DNA from: JAJAZB01 sp964244295 | GTDB lineage: Bacteria > Bacteroidota > Bacteroidia > Cytophagales > Spirosomataceae | Length of the DNA: 64,000 nt | Direction of reading: 5' to 3' | Assembly: GCA_964244295.1 (NCBI GenBank) | Contig: CAXTIG010000036.1 | Coordinates: 1 to 64,000, forward strand | Shown here: positions 33,365 to 41,525 of the stretch, in pieces | How positions within the stretch are numbered: the first letter of the stretch is position 1 | Layout: each line of letters opens with the position of its first letter | Notes under the pieces: generated by a model | What the model saw: the letters and a program-made list of their open reading frames with translations, nothing else | What the model was told of the DNA's origin: nothing | Databases searched by the model: none | Program-made: the position numbers and the translations under genes

Positions 33365-34123
33365 ATGTATCTCTCCATTATCACGCCCACGCACAACCGC
33401 CTGTCGTTTTTGAAAGAAGCCGTTGCCAGTGTCCAACGCAGCAGCACCCAGCCGCTGGATTTACCGGTCGAACACGTCGTCCATGAGGTAGGCAGTACCG
33501 ACAGCACCCGGCACTGGCTCCAGACTGCCCCGGAGGCTGGTTCGCTCGTCACACTTTTTTCGGATGAAAAAAAAGGGCCTGCGCCGGCCCGCAACGAGGC
33601 CATCGCCCAATCGAAGGGAGAATTTTTACTGCCCCTCGACGACGACGATCTGCTTCTTCAACGCACGGCCTACCACTTTGCTTATGCACTCACGCAGGAT
33701 GGTCCGCCCGCTGACTGGGCCGTGAGCGATTTCCTGCGCGTGGACGAAACGGGGCGCTACCTACCGGGTGAAGATTACTACGGCTGGCGGTTTGGGTCGG
33801 TGAAAGAGATGCTGGCAGCAATTTTTTCGGCCAATCATTTTATTCAAGGCAACGTCTGCTACCGCCGGAGCTTGTTCGATCGGGTGGGCGGCTACGACCC
33901 CAACCTGGCGATGGCCGAAGATCTCGACCTCTACGTGCGTTTTCTGCTCGATGGGCAACTGCCCCGCTACGTGCCCACCGTGAGCCACCTGCACCGGATG
34001 CACCGCTCGAACGTGTCGAAAGGCGTGAACGCCGACCACTACAACGACGACATGACCCGGCTGTACGAAAAGTACGAAGGCCCTCTCCAGCGGCTGGGTG
34101 TGGAATTGCAGTTGCTCGGCTGA
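33365..34123 (+). CDS. Family 2 glycosyltransferase
   Basis: 252 residues from ATG 33365. GT-A fold: YLSIITPTHNRLSFLKEAVASV, GPAPARNEAI, and the metal/nucleotide DxD region PLDDDDLL (92-95), then NVCYRRSLFDRVGGYD and MAEDLDLYVRFLL. It transfers a sugar from a nucleotide donor, probably to a surface glycan; acceptor unknown. No other glycan genes adjoin it. Confidence 0.92.
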   Translation: MYLSIITPTHNRLSFLKEAVASVQRSSTQPLDLPVEHVVHEVGSTDSTRHWLQTAPEAGSLVTLFSDEKKGPAPARNEAIAQSKGEFLLPLDDDDLLLQRTAYHFAYALTQDGPPADWAVSDFLRVDETGRYLPGEDYYGWRFGSVKEMLAAIFSANHFIQGNVCYRRSLFDRVGGYDPNLAMAEDLDLYVRFLLDGQLPRYVPTVSHLHRMHRSNVSKGVNADHYNDDMTRLYEKYEGPLQRLGVELQLLG

Positions 34124-34198
34124 CGCGATTTCTCCCGCCTCAGTGGGCGGGAATTACTCAGCTACCCCCGCCGGGAAAGCCTCCGGTGAATGGCACGG

Positions 34199-34234
34199 AT
34201 TTAGACAAACAGACCAGCGTTCACTTGTCTAAAT
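34199..34234. promoter_or_regulatory. Inverted repeat upstream of the Q/N-rich protein gene
   Basis: 10-nt perfect arms ATTTAGACAA (34199-34208) and TTGTCTAAAT (34225-34234), about 30 bp before ATG 34265. It could be an operator or a stem in the leader. Confidence 0.4.
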
Positions 34235-34264
34235 TCTAATTAAACTTCAACCAGTAACAAACTC

Positions 34265-34663
34265 ATGGAAACCAACCAACCGCAGGGCACCGGAATGGGC
34301 CAGCAGAACCAGAGTCGGCAACAAGACCAAACCAACGACCAAAACCAGGGAATGAGCCAGCAAGATCCCTACAACAGTGGCTACGGCAATACTGGTACGG
34401 GGCAAGCCGAACAGTCAGGCCAGAATCAGGGGCAGTCGGGGGCATCGACCTCCGGCGGTGGCAACCAAACCCAGATGGGCAATGCCGGGGTAGGCACGGG
34501 TCAGTACGCCCGCGATTCGGACGACGACATGAATGCCCAGAATAACCCTTCGGCAGAAGATACGGATGACATGGACGACGAAACGGATACCACGGATCGT
34601 GAACCGAGCGACATGGACGATACGACGGGCAGCGACTCCGGCTCAATGAGCGAGCGCGGCTGA
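34265..34663 (+). CDS. Low-complexity Gln/Asn/Gly-rich then acidic protein
   Basis: 132 residues with no hydrophobic core. The first 80 residues are rich in Gln, Asn and Gly (prion-like), and the last 45 are Asp/Thr-rich (DMDDETDTTDREPSDMDD). No signal peptide. Likely an intrinsically disordered, possibly stress-induced protein; function unknown. It has its own terminator (34691-34726) and an upstream inverted repeat. Confidence 0.75.
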   Translation: METNQPQGTGMGQQNQSRQQDQTNDQNQGMSQQDPYNSGYGNTGTGQAEQSGQNQGQSGASTSGGGNQTQMGNAGVGTGQYARDSDDDMNAQNNPSAEDTDDMDDETDTTDREPSDMDDTTGSDSGSMSERG

Positions 34664-34690
34664 TAGTTCGTTCGCTACGTCGCTACCGAC

Positions 34691-34726
34691 AAAGCCCACG
34701 CCCGATTCTGGCGTGGGCTTTTTTTC
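34691..34726 (+). terminator. Terminator after the disordered protein
   Basis: 12-nt stem AAAGCCCACGCC (34691-34702) with complement from 34710, followed by a seven-T run. Confidence 0.9.
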
Positions 34727-34869
34727 GTATCGAAAAGGTTTCGGCTTTCAAAAGCAAGCAAACGTGACGAATCTGTCGCTTCACAAATCAGGCGGAGCCG
34801 TTCTAAACTCCGCCTAAGTCAGTTTAAGGCATGGTATTTTGAAGGATTAGCTCAAAACCAAGCACGACT

Positions 34870-35151
34870 ATGGCTACCATCAACAGCAATACAAACCGAA
34901 ATCAAATCAAGCAGGGACCACTCGGTAAAGACCTCAACAAGTACCACACCGAAGAACGCCTGGCAGGCACCGAGCAGCCTTTAGAACAAAAAGCCCCCGA
35001 AAAAGGCTACAGCACGGACCCTGCCCAGGGCAAAACGGACGTAAGCCTGCATCTGGCCGACGAAGACCAGGATCGCCACCTTGACTCGGAGAAAGAAGCG
35101 AGGGAGTTGCAGGAAAGTTACCAGATGCACGAGACGAAAAGCACGGAATGA
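34870..35151 (+). CDS. Small hydrophilic protein
   Basis: 93 residues, highly charged and without a hydrophobic core (GPLGKDLNKYHTEERLAG, DEDQDRHLDSEKEARELQES). Not recognised; composition resembles stress-related hydrophilins. It lies downstream of the disordered protein and is followed by a strong palindrome. Confidence 0.72.
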   Translation: MATINSNTNRNQIKQGPLGKDLNKYHTEERLAGTEQPLEQKAPEKGYSTDPAQGKTDVSLHLADEDQDRHLDSEKEARELQESYQMHETKSTE

Positions 35152-35160
35152 GTCGTCGGG

Positions 35161-35218
35161 CACCAAAAGACAGCGGATTCGGGAAGTTACAACTTCCTGA
35201 ATCCGCTGTCTTTTGGTG
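35161..35218. terminator. 28-bp palindrome after the small hydrophilic gene
   Basis: Arms 35161-35188 and 35191-35218 pair with one mismatch and a 2-nt loop (CACCAAAAGACAGCGGATTC). The inner CGGGAAGTT/AACTTCCTG resembles family C. Confidence 0.85.
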
Positions 35219-35304
35219 TTTACTGACGTTAAAAAAGGGGCGTTCCGCTACGAACGTCCCTCGCCTGCGGGTAAAATAGCCCCGCAGGTGATTGGCAAGC
35301 GGAT

Positions 35305-35607
35305 TTAATTGCTGCCGTCGCGCATATCCTTCTTCACTTTCTTGGCACCTTTCTCCACCCCTTCGGCGGCGTCACCGGTCGTTTTTTTAGCGGCGCGTTT
35401 CGTTTTCCGTGCTGCCCTTTGTGCGTCGTCGCCTACTTCTTGACCGGCCTCTTTCACGTCTTCTTTCGTGTTGCGTGCTCCCCGACGCACATCGGCTTTC
35501 GTGTTTTCAACGCGCTCTTTGGTTGTTTTGCGGTCGTCTTGCGCCAGTGTCTTTTCAACAACCAGCATTGCGGCGGCAGTCAGCGCGACCAACACTATCT
35601 TTTTCAT
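35305..35607 (-). CDS. Exported LEA/YtxH-like helical protein
   Basis: 100 residues from ATG 35607. A signal peptide (KKIVLVALTAAAMLVVEKTLA) is followed by about 75 charged residues in repeating Lys/Ala/Asp/Arg helices (NTKADVRRGARNTKED, KKTTGDAAEGVEKGAKKV), as in LEA-like or YtxH-like proteins. It is probably a periplasmic stress-protection protein; the assignment rests on composition only. Confidence 0.75.
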   Translation of the reverse strand: MKKIVLVALTAAAMLVVEKTLAQDDRKTTKERVENTKADVRRGARNTKEDVKEAGQEVGDDAQRAARKTKRAAKKTTGDAAEGVEKGAKKVKKDMRDGSN

Positions 35608-35757
35608 AGCGAAGTGATTTTCGGGTGAACCTGATTGCGTGCCAATGACAAAAAAAGTGTTCCTTTTTTCGGACAAAGCAGAAAGGCACTCCAAGTGGCA
35701 AGCGTGCCTCAATCGGGCGACTGGCTGAGGTCATGCTTCCTCACGTAGTCCAACAAA

Positions 35758-35786
35758 AATCCCCCGGCGCAAGGCACCGGGGGATT
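35758..35786 (-). terminator. Terminator after the 197-residue gene
   Basis: AATCCCCCGG stem with its complement at 35777-35786 and an inner GC stem, downstream of the minus-strand gene ending at 35839. Confidence 0.8.
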
Positions 35787-35838
35787 CGCTCTTATCAATC
35801 CCTCTCATCATACAAGGTCTGAAGCAGACCAAGTGTCG

Positions 35839-36432
35839 TTATCCCGCTTTGCGGTATCGCCGCCCGATTCGGTGGGCAGGCGGTGTTAGTTCAGTTTCTT
35901 CAGCGTGGGCCTGACTTTCGTTGATGGACCGCAGGACACCCAGTTCATCGGCTGACTCGCGGGCCAGGGCCTCGCGGTGGCGTTCTTCGAGGTACCGGCT
36001 TTTTTCATCGAGGTATCCACTCATCACTTGAAACACCAGTGTTGCCAGCGGCAATCCGGCCGGAGCCTGCCCTTTCAGTTTCGCCCGTTTAAACGCCAGC
36101 ACCACATCTTTCACGCTTTCGGTCGGATACTGCTCGGCGAGCAACGTAGCCACCTCCAGTACGTCGAGCGGACTGGCGCTCAAGTGCGATGCCGTTGCGC
36201 TGGCTACGACGAAACACAGTAATTTTCGTACCATCTCGTCACCGAGCGAACCCCGCAGGTTCATCAATTTTGGCGCGGCCAGGGCCTGTTCCATTGTCAT
36301 GGCTGCCTGCAACTGCACGTACACCCGTCGTAACGGAATGCTTCTGCCAGCGGCGGCCACCTGTTCCAACCGCAGGGTTGCGAGGTGGCTTACCAAACGT
36401 CGTTCGGGCGAGGGCCTTAACTCAGCTTTCAT
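35839..36432 (-). CDS. Hypothetical protein, DUF6633-like
   Basis: 197 residues, all-helical and soluble. TLRLEQVAAAGRSIPLRRVYVQLQAAM and the segment YPTESVKDVVLAFKRAKLKGQAP resemble short proteins found near replication genes of Bacteroidota mobile elements (DUF6633-type), which is a tentative match. The Arg-rich C-terminus (HRIGRRYRKAG) could bind nucleic acid. It is divergent from the HTH regulator gene across an AT-rich region. Confidence 0.65.
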   Translation of the reverse strand: MKAELRPSPERRLVSHLATLRLEQVAAAGRSIPLRRVYVQLQAAMTMEQALAAPKLMNLRGSLGDEMVRKLLCFVVASATASHLSASPLDVLEVATLLAEQYPTESVKDVVLAFKRAKLKGQAPAGLPLATLVFQVMSGYLDEKSRYLEERHREALARESADELGVLRSINESQAHAEETELTPPAHRIGRRYRKAG

Positions 36433-36520
36433 TGGTTTTGCTCCGGTTATTATTTAACGAAAGAATAGCTGTTAAATTATTTATGAGCAAACGGCTTGAA
36501 AATAGGCGATTCTTTTTCTC

Positions 36521-36528
36521 TATCTTTG
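36521..36528 (+). promoter_or_regulatory. -7 element TATCTTTG for the HTH gene
   Basis: Perfect TAnnTTTG, with a TTG 22 nt upstream (36496-36498), close to the Bacteroidota -33/-7 arrangement. Leader about 70 nt, containing AACTAT at 36552-36557. Confidence 0.65.
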
Positions 36529-36603
36529 AACTCTAACCTATTTTACCGCCAAACTATTCCATATTTATAGAATAAATTTCAAAAATTTTACACCAACCCT
36601 CTC

Positions 36604-37044
36604 ATGGATATCTTCGAGCGCCTGACCTACCTGCTGAAAGCCAAACACTTGACGGCTTACCGGTTGAGTAAAGAATTGGGCTACGCCAAACCGGGGACGT
36701 TTTACGCCATTCTGAGCAAAAAAGTAAAGCCCAGTTTCGACACGCTCACCGCCATTCTGACCCGGTACGACGACATCAACGGCGATTGGTTGCTGCGTGG
36801 CATCGGCGAGGCGTTTAAGACCCCCGCCTTCAACGTGAGCGCTACGCTGCCCATTCAGGCCACCGAAATTCTGAGGGAAACTATCCAGAGTCCCGAAAGT
36901 CAGCGGCTTACGGAACGCGTCGCGTTGCTTGAACAACAACTCCGCGACCGCGATGAAATCGTCCTCCTGCTCAAACAGCAAATTCTGTTGCTGAAAGAAC
37001 TCCGGCACCGGGCGGTCCCAGTGGGCAGTGGGCAGGAGCAGTAG
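36604..37044 (+). CDS. HTH transcriptional regulator with coiled-coil tail
   Basis: 146 residues. An N-terminal XRE/Bacteroides-type helix-turn-helix (DIFERLTYLLKAKHLTAYRLSKELGY, KPGTFYAILSKKVKPSFDTLTAIL) is followed by a linker and a Leu/Glu coiled coil (LTERVALLEQQLRDRDEIVLLLKQQ) suited to dimerisation. Such phage-repressor-like proteins control recombination or lysogeny genes. It is convergent with the exonuclease operon and probably recognises the AACTAT/ATAGTT sites of this island. Confidence 0.82.
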   Translation: MDIFERLTYLLKAKHLTAYRLSKELGYAKPGTFYAILSKKVKPSFDTLTAILTRYDDINGDWLLRGIGEAFKTPAFNVSATLPIQATEILRETIQSPESQRLTERVALLEQQLRDRDEIVLLLKQQILLLKELRHRAVPVGSGQEQ

Positions 37045-37087
37045 GCAGAAAAGCAACGGGTTTCCTCCCATTCCTGCTTAATTTTTG

Positions 37088-37291
37088 TCAAAACGGATAC
37101 ACGTGTGGTTCCTCGCTCAGGGCCAGCGGCTCGGCGCCGAGGCGTTGGAGCGTATCCAGGTTCTCGTCGGTGGGCACCGTGATGCGCCCGTGGGCGGTCA
37201 CCAGCACGGTCGAGTCCGGGGTAATTTCAATGAGTTCGATGGAATTAGGGTTAATCAAAAACACCCCAGGGTCCCCCTTCAACTGTATCAT
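37088..37291 (-). CDS. Small hypothetical beta protein
   Basis: 67 residues: MIQLKGDPGVFLINPNSIELIEITPD and VLVTAHGRITVP suggest a small beta-strand domain like that of FlbD-type proteins, but there is no flagellar context. It starts within the 3' end of the exonuclease gene (41-nt overlap) and is the last gene of the operon. Confidence 0.65.
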   Translation of the reverse strand: MIQLKGDPGVFLINPNSIELIEITPDSTVLVTAHGRITVPTDENLDTLQRLGAEPLALSEEPHVYPF

Positions 37292-37922
37292 AATCGACCT
37301 CCTTCCATTTTTTTAGCAAGGTTTTGTATTTCTTCCGGCCAAACTCCACGAAACCCGGCTCCGCCGTGGCATCGAAGACGTACAGGCCGTAGGGTTCTAC
37401 TTTCTGAATCCCGACGAATAAAAATTTCGGCGGCGTACAGCCGGGCTTGCGGCACAAGCTGTCGAGGTAAAACGCCGCCTGTCGGTCGTAGTCGTACTCC
37501 CGGCAGCGGGCCACGAACTCGCGGTGACCACGGGCCATCGTGGTTTTCAAATCGAGTACCGTCGCATTTTTGTACACCAAATCAAGCTTGGCTTTGCAGG
37601 CCAACCCTGTGTCGGGGTCGGTAAAAAGGCGCACCGTTTCTTTCTCCGAAAACCGCGAATACCAGCCAAACAACGGGTGCTCACGCAGTCGTTGTTCGAG
37701 CACGTCTACGTGTTCGGAACTGACCGATTTCGGCAAGGGCGTCGCCTTGTGGGGCTCCAGCATCCGCTCGTGCAGGGCGCTGCCCAGCGAATAAGCCCGT
37801 TTACGCTCCGGCTCACGGATGCCAAACAGCCAGTTACGAAACTGGGTCAGGCGTGAGTTGGAAACGCGCGGAATCGCCCAGTAATCCCGGTCGGCAGGCG
37901 TGGCCAGTGGCGTGACCATCAT
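37251..37922 (-). CDS. RecB-family exonuclease, DUF3799/RecE-like
   Basis: 223 residues. Pattern of PD-(D/E)xK exonucleases of the DUF3799 group: PRVSNSRLTQFRNW, GSALHERMLEP (with H), D in ACKAKLDLVY, the DxK of VLDLKTT, and the QxxxY of YDYDRQAAFYLD. Phage RecE-type relatives chew the 5' strand to give 3' overhangs. It overlaps the 56-residue gene as ATGA; the operon contains a possible annealing partner (38155-38841). Confidence 0.87.
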   Translation of the reverse strand: MMVTPLATPADRDYWAIPRVSNSRLTQFRNWLFGIREPERKRAYSLGSALHERMLEPHKATPLPKSVSSEHVDVLEQRLREHPLFGWYSRFSEKETVRLFTDPDTGLACKAKLDLVYKNATVLDLKTTMARGHREFVARCREYDYDRQAAFYLDSLCRKPGCTPPKFLFVGIQKVEPYGLYVFDATAEPGFVEFGRKKYKTLLKKWKEVDYDTVEGGPWGVFD

Positions 37923-38089
37923 CGGCTTTGGTAGGCTTCGTAGAGTTCCAGCCCCCGGCGGGTGGCTTTGGCAAAATCGCTGAACTTCATCTTGCTTTCC
38001 CGGTAAATCTGCATCCCCACGGGCGTCACTTTCCCGTACCGGGCTACCTCGGCGGTGATGAATTGGGTGGCGTTTTGTTTGGTTAGCAT
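37919..38089 (-). CDS. Small hypothetical protein
   Basis: 56 residues from ATG 38089 (MLTKQNATQFITAEVARYGKVT). A helical protein with FSDFAKATRRGLELYEAYQS at the end. No family. The stop overlaps the exonuclease ATG (ATGA), so it is co-translated. Confidence 0.65.
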   Translation of the reverse strand: MLTKQNATQFITAEVARYGKVTPVGMQIYRESKMKFSDFAKATRRGLELYEAYQSR

Positions 38090-38099
38090 TTTAAAAAGG

Positions 38100-38154
38100 T
38101 TTGAGGGTTTGACGGTTTGGGAAGTTTGAAAAACCCTCAAACCGTCAAACCAAT
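38100..38154. repeat. Low-complexity inverted repeat (GTTTGACGG family)
   Basis: Left arm (tttgagggtttgacggtttg, 38100-38119) and right arm 38131-38152 pair imperfectly. The left 20 nt are identical to 14501-14520 inside crtY. It lies within the exonuclease operon. Confidence 0.8.
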
Positions 38155-38841
38155 TTAGGCGGCGAGGCTTTCCCCGCCGATCAGGGGGGCATCCATGTAC
38201 GCTAGGGCGTTGTAAAAACCCTTCGACACGGCCTTGTACTCGGCGGTAGGCGTGAGGGTGTCGGCGCGGAAAATGCGGTGGTCGCGCACGAAATCGCGCA
38301 CTTCCTTCACCTTCGCCTGGTCGGCGGGCACGTAGCTAAACTTGGCGATGTAGTAGGTGCCTTTGGGCGTAATTTTCGTATTCTCCTTTTTCTCCGCCGT
38401 GATGGTCAGCATCACGTCCGAAAGGCTGAGTTCTTCGTAAAACAGCGGTTCAATCAGCCCAAAGAGCACGTTGACCGAGGTGTTGTTGAACATCACCACC
38501 GAGACGCAATTTTTTTCGTCGATGAAAAAAATCTCGGCCCATTGTTCCTTCCGGCCCCGCTCGAACAGGTTTTCCTCGAAAATCCGCCAAGCCACGGGCT
38601 GGATGGTCATTTTGTTGCCCAAATCGGTTTCGCCGTTGAGGTTGAACCGACCCGTTTGTCCGTTGAAACGGTACTGTTTGGGATGGCCTTCGAGGTATTT
38701 GAATTTGCTTACCACGGCCACCTCACCGGTTTCTTCATCGCGCTTTTCGATTTGGTAGGACTTGAGCCCCCCCACCGGTACGAGGCTGTTGAGCGACCGC
38801 GTTTCGGCGTCGATGGTCAGGTTGGATTGCGTCGTTGCCAT
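38155..38841 (-). CDS. Hypothetical protein, possible ssDNA-binding or annealing partner
   Basis: 228 residues, mixed alpha/beta. Features: LVPVGGLKSYQIEKRDEETGEV, IQPVAWRIFEENLFERGRKEQW, AEIFFIDEKNCVSVVMFNNTSVNVLFGLIEPL, and NTKITPKGTYYIAKFSYV. I do not recognise a family. Its size and place beside a RecE-like exonuclease, as with phage exonuclease plus annealing-protein pairs, suggest a role in DNA binding or annealing; this is an inference from context. Confidence 0.65.
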   Translation of the reverse strand: MATTQSNLTIDAETRSLNSLVPVGGLKSYQIEKRDEETGEVAVVSKFKYLEGHPKQYRFNGQTGRFNLNGETDLGNKMTIQPVAWRIFEENLFERGRKEQWAEIFFIDEKNCVSVVMFNNTSVNVLFGLIEPLFYEELSLSDVMLTITAEKKENTKITPKGTYYIAKFSYVPADQAKVKEVRDFVRDHRIFRADTLTPTAEYKAVSKGFYNALAYMDAPLIGGESLAA

Positions 38842-38926
38842 AGTCTACAGAAATTGAATACTGGTTTGGTTGATACTCCGGCTACCTCCGAAGGGTTAAA
38901 ATCCTCGCAGGGTTAGATTCCCTCCT

Positions 38927-39256
38927 TTACGAAGCCATCCGCTCCCTCGAATCCAGGCGACGTAACCCTCCGTTTGGGGAGCCGAACAAGTCGAGTTGCT
39001 TACCGGGTTTGGGCTGCGCGCTCAGGCCTTCCAAGGCTTGTTGCAACGCTTGGTTAAATTCCGATTCAGTGGCCGGAATGCAGCCCCAGGCCCAAAACAT
39101 CCCGGCTTCGTAGCGCAGCATCTCCACGGCGGGCGCGTCGGGATGCAACGTGATGAGCTTCACGCGCTCGGCGTTGGTGGTCCCGACCAGGTACTGAAAA
39201 AAGTGTTCGCCCGTGGGGGTCTTGAAGTAGATCTGAGGCGTTTCGTTGGTGTTCAT
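38927..39256 (-). CDS. Small hypothetical protein, paralog of 41085-41354
   Basis: 109 residues. FKTPTGEHFFQYLVG, VKLITLHPD, GCIPATESEFNQALQQALEGL line up with FKTSGGGQFFQ, KVICLYDFN, KCVPCTEDEFSDAEQRAIFLL of the gene at 41085, so the two are diverged copies. First gene of the exonuclease operon; upstream AT-rich region shared with ruvB. Confidence 0.7.
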   Translation of the reverse strand: MNTNETPQIYFKTPTGEHFFQYLVGTTNAERVKLITLHPDAPAVEMLRYEAGMFWAWGCIPATESEFNQALQQALEGLSAQPKPGKQLDLFGSPNGGLRRLDSRERMAS

Positions 39257-39383
39257 GTCCTTGCTGATGCGTGGTTGAATTAGACTGTAAATATATCACA
39301 TGCTTCGCACATTATTCAAATAGTAACGACTAATTTATACGATATTTTTATTATAAGCCCTTTAATTCTTCGGATTCGCGTCG

Positions 39384-39391
39384 TATTTTTG
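39384..39391 (+). promoter_or_regulatory. -7 element TATTTTTG for ruvB
   Basis: Perfect TAnnTTTG with a TTTA at 39361-39364 (19-nt spacing) as possible -33 element, about 65 bp before the ruvB ATG. Confidence 0.6.
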
Positions 39392-39458
39392 AAGGAGTAA
39401 CCCGCCAGGTGGAGAACCCGCCCGGCAGCAGACGATTTCACCCCAAAAAGCTTTTCCG

Positions 39459-40475
39459 ATGTCTGATTCTTCGATTGTCCGGCACACCCAGGCTGATCAG
39501 GTGGATAAGGAGATAGAGCGGGCGCTGCGGCCCCTGTCCTTCTCCGATTTCACCGGCCAGGACAAGGTGCTCGAAAACCTGAACGTGTTCGTGCGGGCGG
39601 CCATCCAGCGCAAGGAAGCCCTCGACCACGTCATTCTCCACGGCCCGCCGGGTTTGGGCAAGACCACTCTTTCGCACATTCTCGCCAACGAACTGGGCAC
39701 GGGTATCAAATGCACCACCGGCCCGGTGCTCGACAAACCCAGCGATTTGGCCGGGCTGCTGACCAATCTCCAGCCCTACGACGTACTCTTCATCGACGAG
39801 ATTCACCGACTCAACCCCGTGGTGGAAGAATACCTCTATTCGGCGATGGAGGATTATAAAATCGACATCCTCCTCGACAGCGGCCCCAATGCCCGCTCGG
39901 TGCAAATCGGACTGAATCCTTTTACGCTCGTAGGGGCCACCACCCGCGCCGGGCTGCTGACCTCGCCCCTGCGGGCGCGTTTCGGCATCAACTGCCGCCT
40001 GGAGTACTACGACGCGGCCCTGCTCACGGTCATCATTAAGCGCTCGGCGGGGATGCTTGGTACGCCCATCGTCGACCAGGCCGCCGCCGAAATCGCCCGC
40101 CGGAGCCGGGGGACCCCGCGCATCGCCAACAACCTGCTGCGCCGCACCCGCGATTTCGCCCAGGTACTCGGCGACGGCACCATCACCATCGAAATCGCCC
40201 AACGCGCTCTAGCCGCTCTGGAAGTGGACAGCAACGGCCTCGACGAAATGGACAACCGCATTTTGACGACCATCATCGGGAAATTTAGCGGCGGGCCAGT
40301 GGGCCTGAGCACCATCGCCACCGCCTGCGGCGAAGAAGCCGAAACCATCGAGGAAGTGTACGAGCCGTTTCTGATTCAGGAAGGATTCATCAAACGCACC
40401 GCCCGTGGGCGTGAAGCGACCGAGAAGGCGTACCAGCACCTGGATATGCCCATGCCGCTGGAATGGGCGGCGTAG
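39459..40475 (+). CDS. ruvB: Holliday junction branch migration ATPase RuvB
   Basis: 338 residues, normal length. Walker A GPPGLGKTT (62-70), Walker B FIDEIH (111-116), sensor GATTRAG (159-165), arginine finger region LRARFG (171-176) and the C-terminal winged helix (FIKRTARGREATEKAY). It drives branch migration with RuvA. The flanking genes of the island are unrelated to the usual ruv neighbours. Confidence 0.98.
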   Translation: MSDSSIVRHTQADQVDKEIERALRPLSFSDFTGQDKVLENLNVFVRAAIQRKEALDHVILHGPPGLGKTTLSHILANELGTGIKCTTGPVLDKPSDLAGLLTNLQPYDVLFIDEIHRLNPVVEEYLYSAMEDYKIDILLDSGPNARSVQIGLNPFTLVGATTRAGLLTSPLRARFGINCRLEYYDAALLTVIIKRSAGMLGTPIVDQAAAEIARRSRGTPRIANNLLRRTRDFAQVLGDGTITIEIAQRALAALEVDSNGLDEMDNRILTTIIGKFSGGPVGLSTIATACGEEAETIEEVYEPFLIQEGFIKRTARGREATEKAYQHLDMPMPLEWAA

Positions 40476-40479
40476 TTTT

Positions 40480-40592
40480 GAATCAGAATTTACAGAATTC
40501 CGGAATTTTCAGAATTCAAAAAAGCCGCTGACTCAATCGAGCAGCGGCTTTTTTGAATTCTGAAAATTCCGGAATTCTGTAAATTCTGATTC
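40480..40592. terminator. Perfect 51-bp palindrome after ruvB
   Basis: Arms 40480-40530 and 40542-40592 are perfectly complementary with an 11-nt loop. The inner part (AAAAAAGCCGCTG stem with T-run) is a good bidirectional terminator; the outer part is GAATTCTGTAAATTCTGATTC-type low complexity. Longest perfect repeat in the window. Confidence 0.92.
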
Positions 40593-41013
40593 AGACATAC
40601 TGCCGCAAATACCCCAGCGCCTCGTGCAGCGAACGCGTCGAGGTACGCTGGGAGCGGATGGCATTTTGAAGCAGGCTATCGGTTTTAAGTTGGGCCAGGG
40701 CGTGGGTTTCGGCCTCGTTGAGTTGATCGAGCAGGTCGAAGAGCGTATCCACGTCCGCCGATTGGGGCGGCAGGGAGGCGCTGGCTTGCAGGGTAGGTAG
40801 GCTTTGGGCCAGCGGGTGCGTGGCTTTAGTCAGGCCGGTCAGTTCAAGGACCTGCTGCTTAAAGGTTTTGGCTTGTTGCAACAACGCCTCGAACACTTCC
40901 CGCAAATCAGCATCGGCCAGGTGATCGGTAGCCCAGCGGTATACTTCGAGCCGGGTGTTGGTCAGGCCCACGAAGGCGCTCAGGGCGCGTGAGGGAGAAG
41001 CAGTGAGGGTCAT
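40591..41013 (-). CDS. Four-helix-bundle-like hypothetical protein
   Basis: 140 residues from ATG 41013. Helical with spaced Glu/His/Gln (TNTRLEVYRWATDHLADADLREVFEALLQQAK, TLFDLLDQLNEAETHALAQLKTD), reminiscent of ferritin-like DUF2383-type bundles, though the metal ligands are not clear. It follows the paralogous 89-residue gene in a two-gene unit. Confidence 0.65.
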   Translation of the reverse strand: MTLTASPSRALSAFVGLTNTRLEVYRWATDHLADADLREVFEALLQQAKTFKQQVLELTGLTKATHPLAQSLPTLQASASLPPQSADVDTLFDLLDQLNEAETHALAQLKTDSLLQNAIRSQRTSTRSLHEALGYLRQYV

Positions 41014-41084
41014 TGAAAACGGGGAAAAAGGAGTGAAACGGTTCGTATCGGTCGGTCGGCGGCCATCCGACCGGTATTTGGAAA

Positions 41085-41354
41085 TCAGGCCGCGTTGGCC
41101 ATCCGCGAGGAAGGCATGGGCTGTACGCCGCTCACGGCGATGCCCAGCAGAAAAATCGCGCGTTGCTCGGCGTCGCTGAATTCGTCTTCGGTGCAGGGCA
41201 CGCACTTGAGCGACTGGAGAATATCCGGCGTAAACTTCATCCGCTCGATGCAGGGATTGAAGTCGTAGAGGCAGATGACCTTCAGGTTGTCGCCGATTTT
41301 CTGGAAAAACTGGCCTCCGCCGGAGGTTTTGAAGAAGTTGCTTTGCTCGTTCAT
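41085..41354 (-). CDS. Small hypothetical protein, paralog of 38927-39256
   Basis: 89 residues from ATG 41354. FFKTSGGGQFFQKIGDNLKVICLY, PCIERMKFTPDILQSLKCVPCTEDEF. Shares the order of motifs with the gene on the other side of ruvB. Function unknown. Its upstream region holds three ATAGTT/AACTAT half-sites. Confidence 0.7.
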   Translation of the reverse strand: MNEQSNFFKTSGGGQFFQKIGDNLKVICLYDFNPCIERMKFTPDILQSLKCVPCTEDEFSDAEQRAIFLLGIAVSGVQPMPSSRMANAA

Positions 41355-41405
41355 GTCGTTGGAAGCAAGGCCCGTACGGGCGTTGGTTTTACGTTCAAAT
41401 ATAAC

Positions 41406-41435
41406 AAAACTATCGCATAGTTCGCGCATAGTTTT
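41406..41435. promoter_or_regulatory. Putative operator with three ATAGTT half-sites
   Basis: AAAACTAT (41406-41413), ATAGTT (41417-41422) and ATAGTTTT (41428-41435), 50-80 bp upstream of ATG 41354. The same half-site forms a palindrome at 42662-42675. Confidence 0.5.
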
Positions 41436-41525
41436 GGAAGGAACTTCAAAATATTTTTCCTGGAAACTACTCTGAGAACGCCGGGCAGAAACCGGCGTTC
41501 TAAGCGCTCAGAACGCCGTTTTCAC

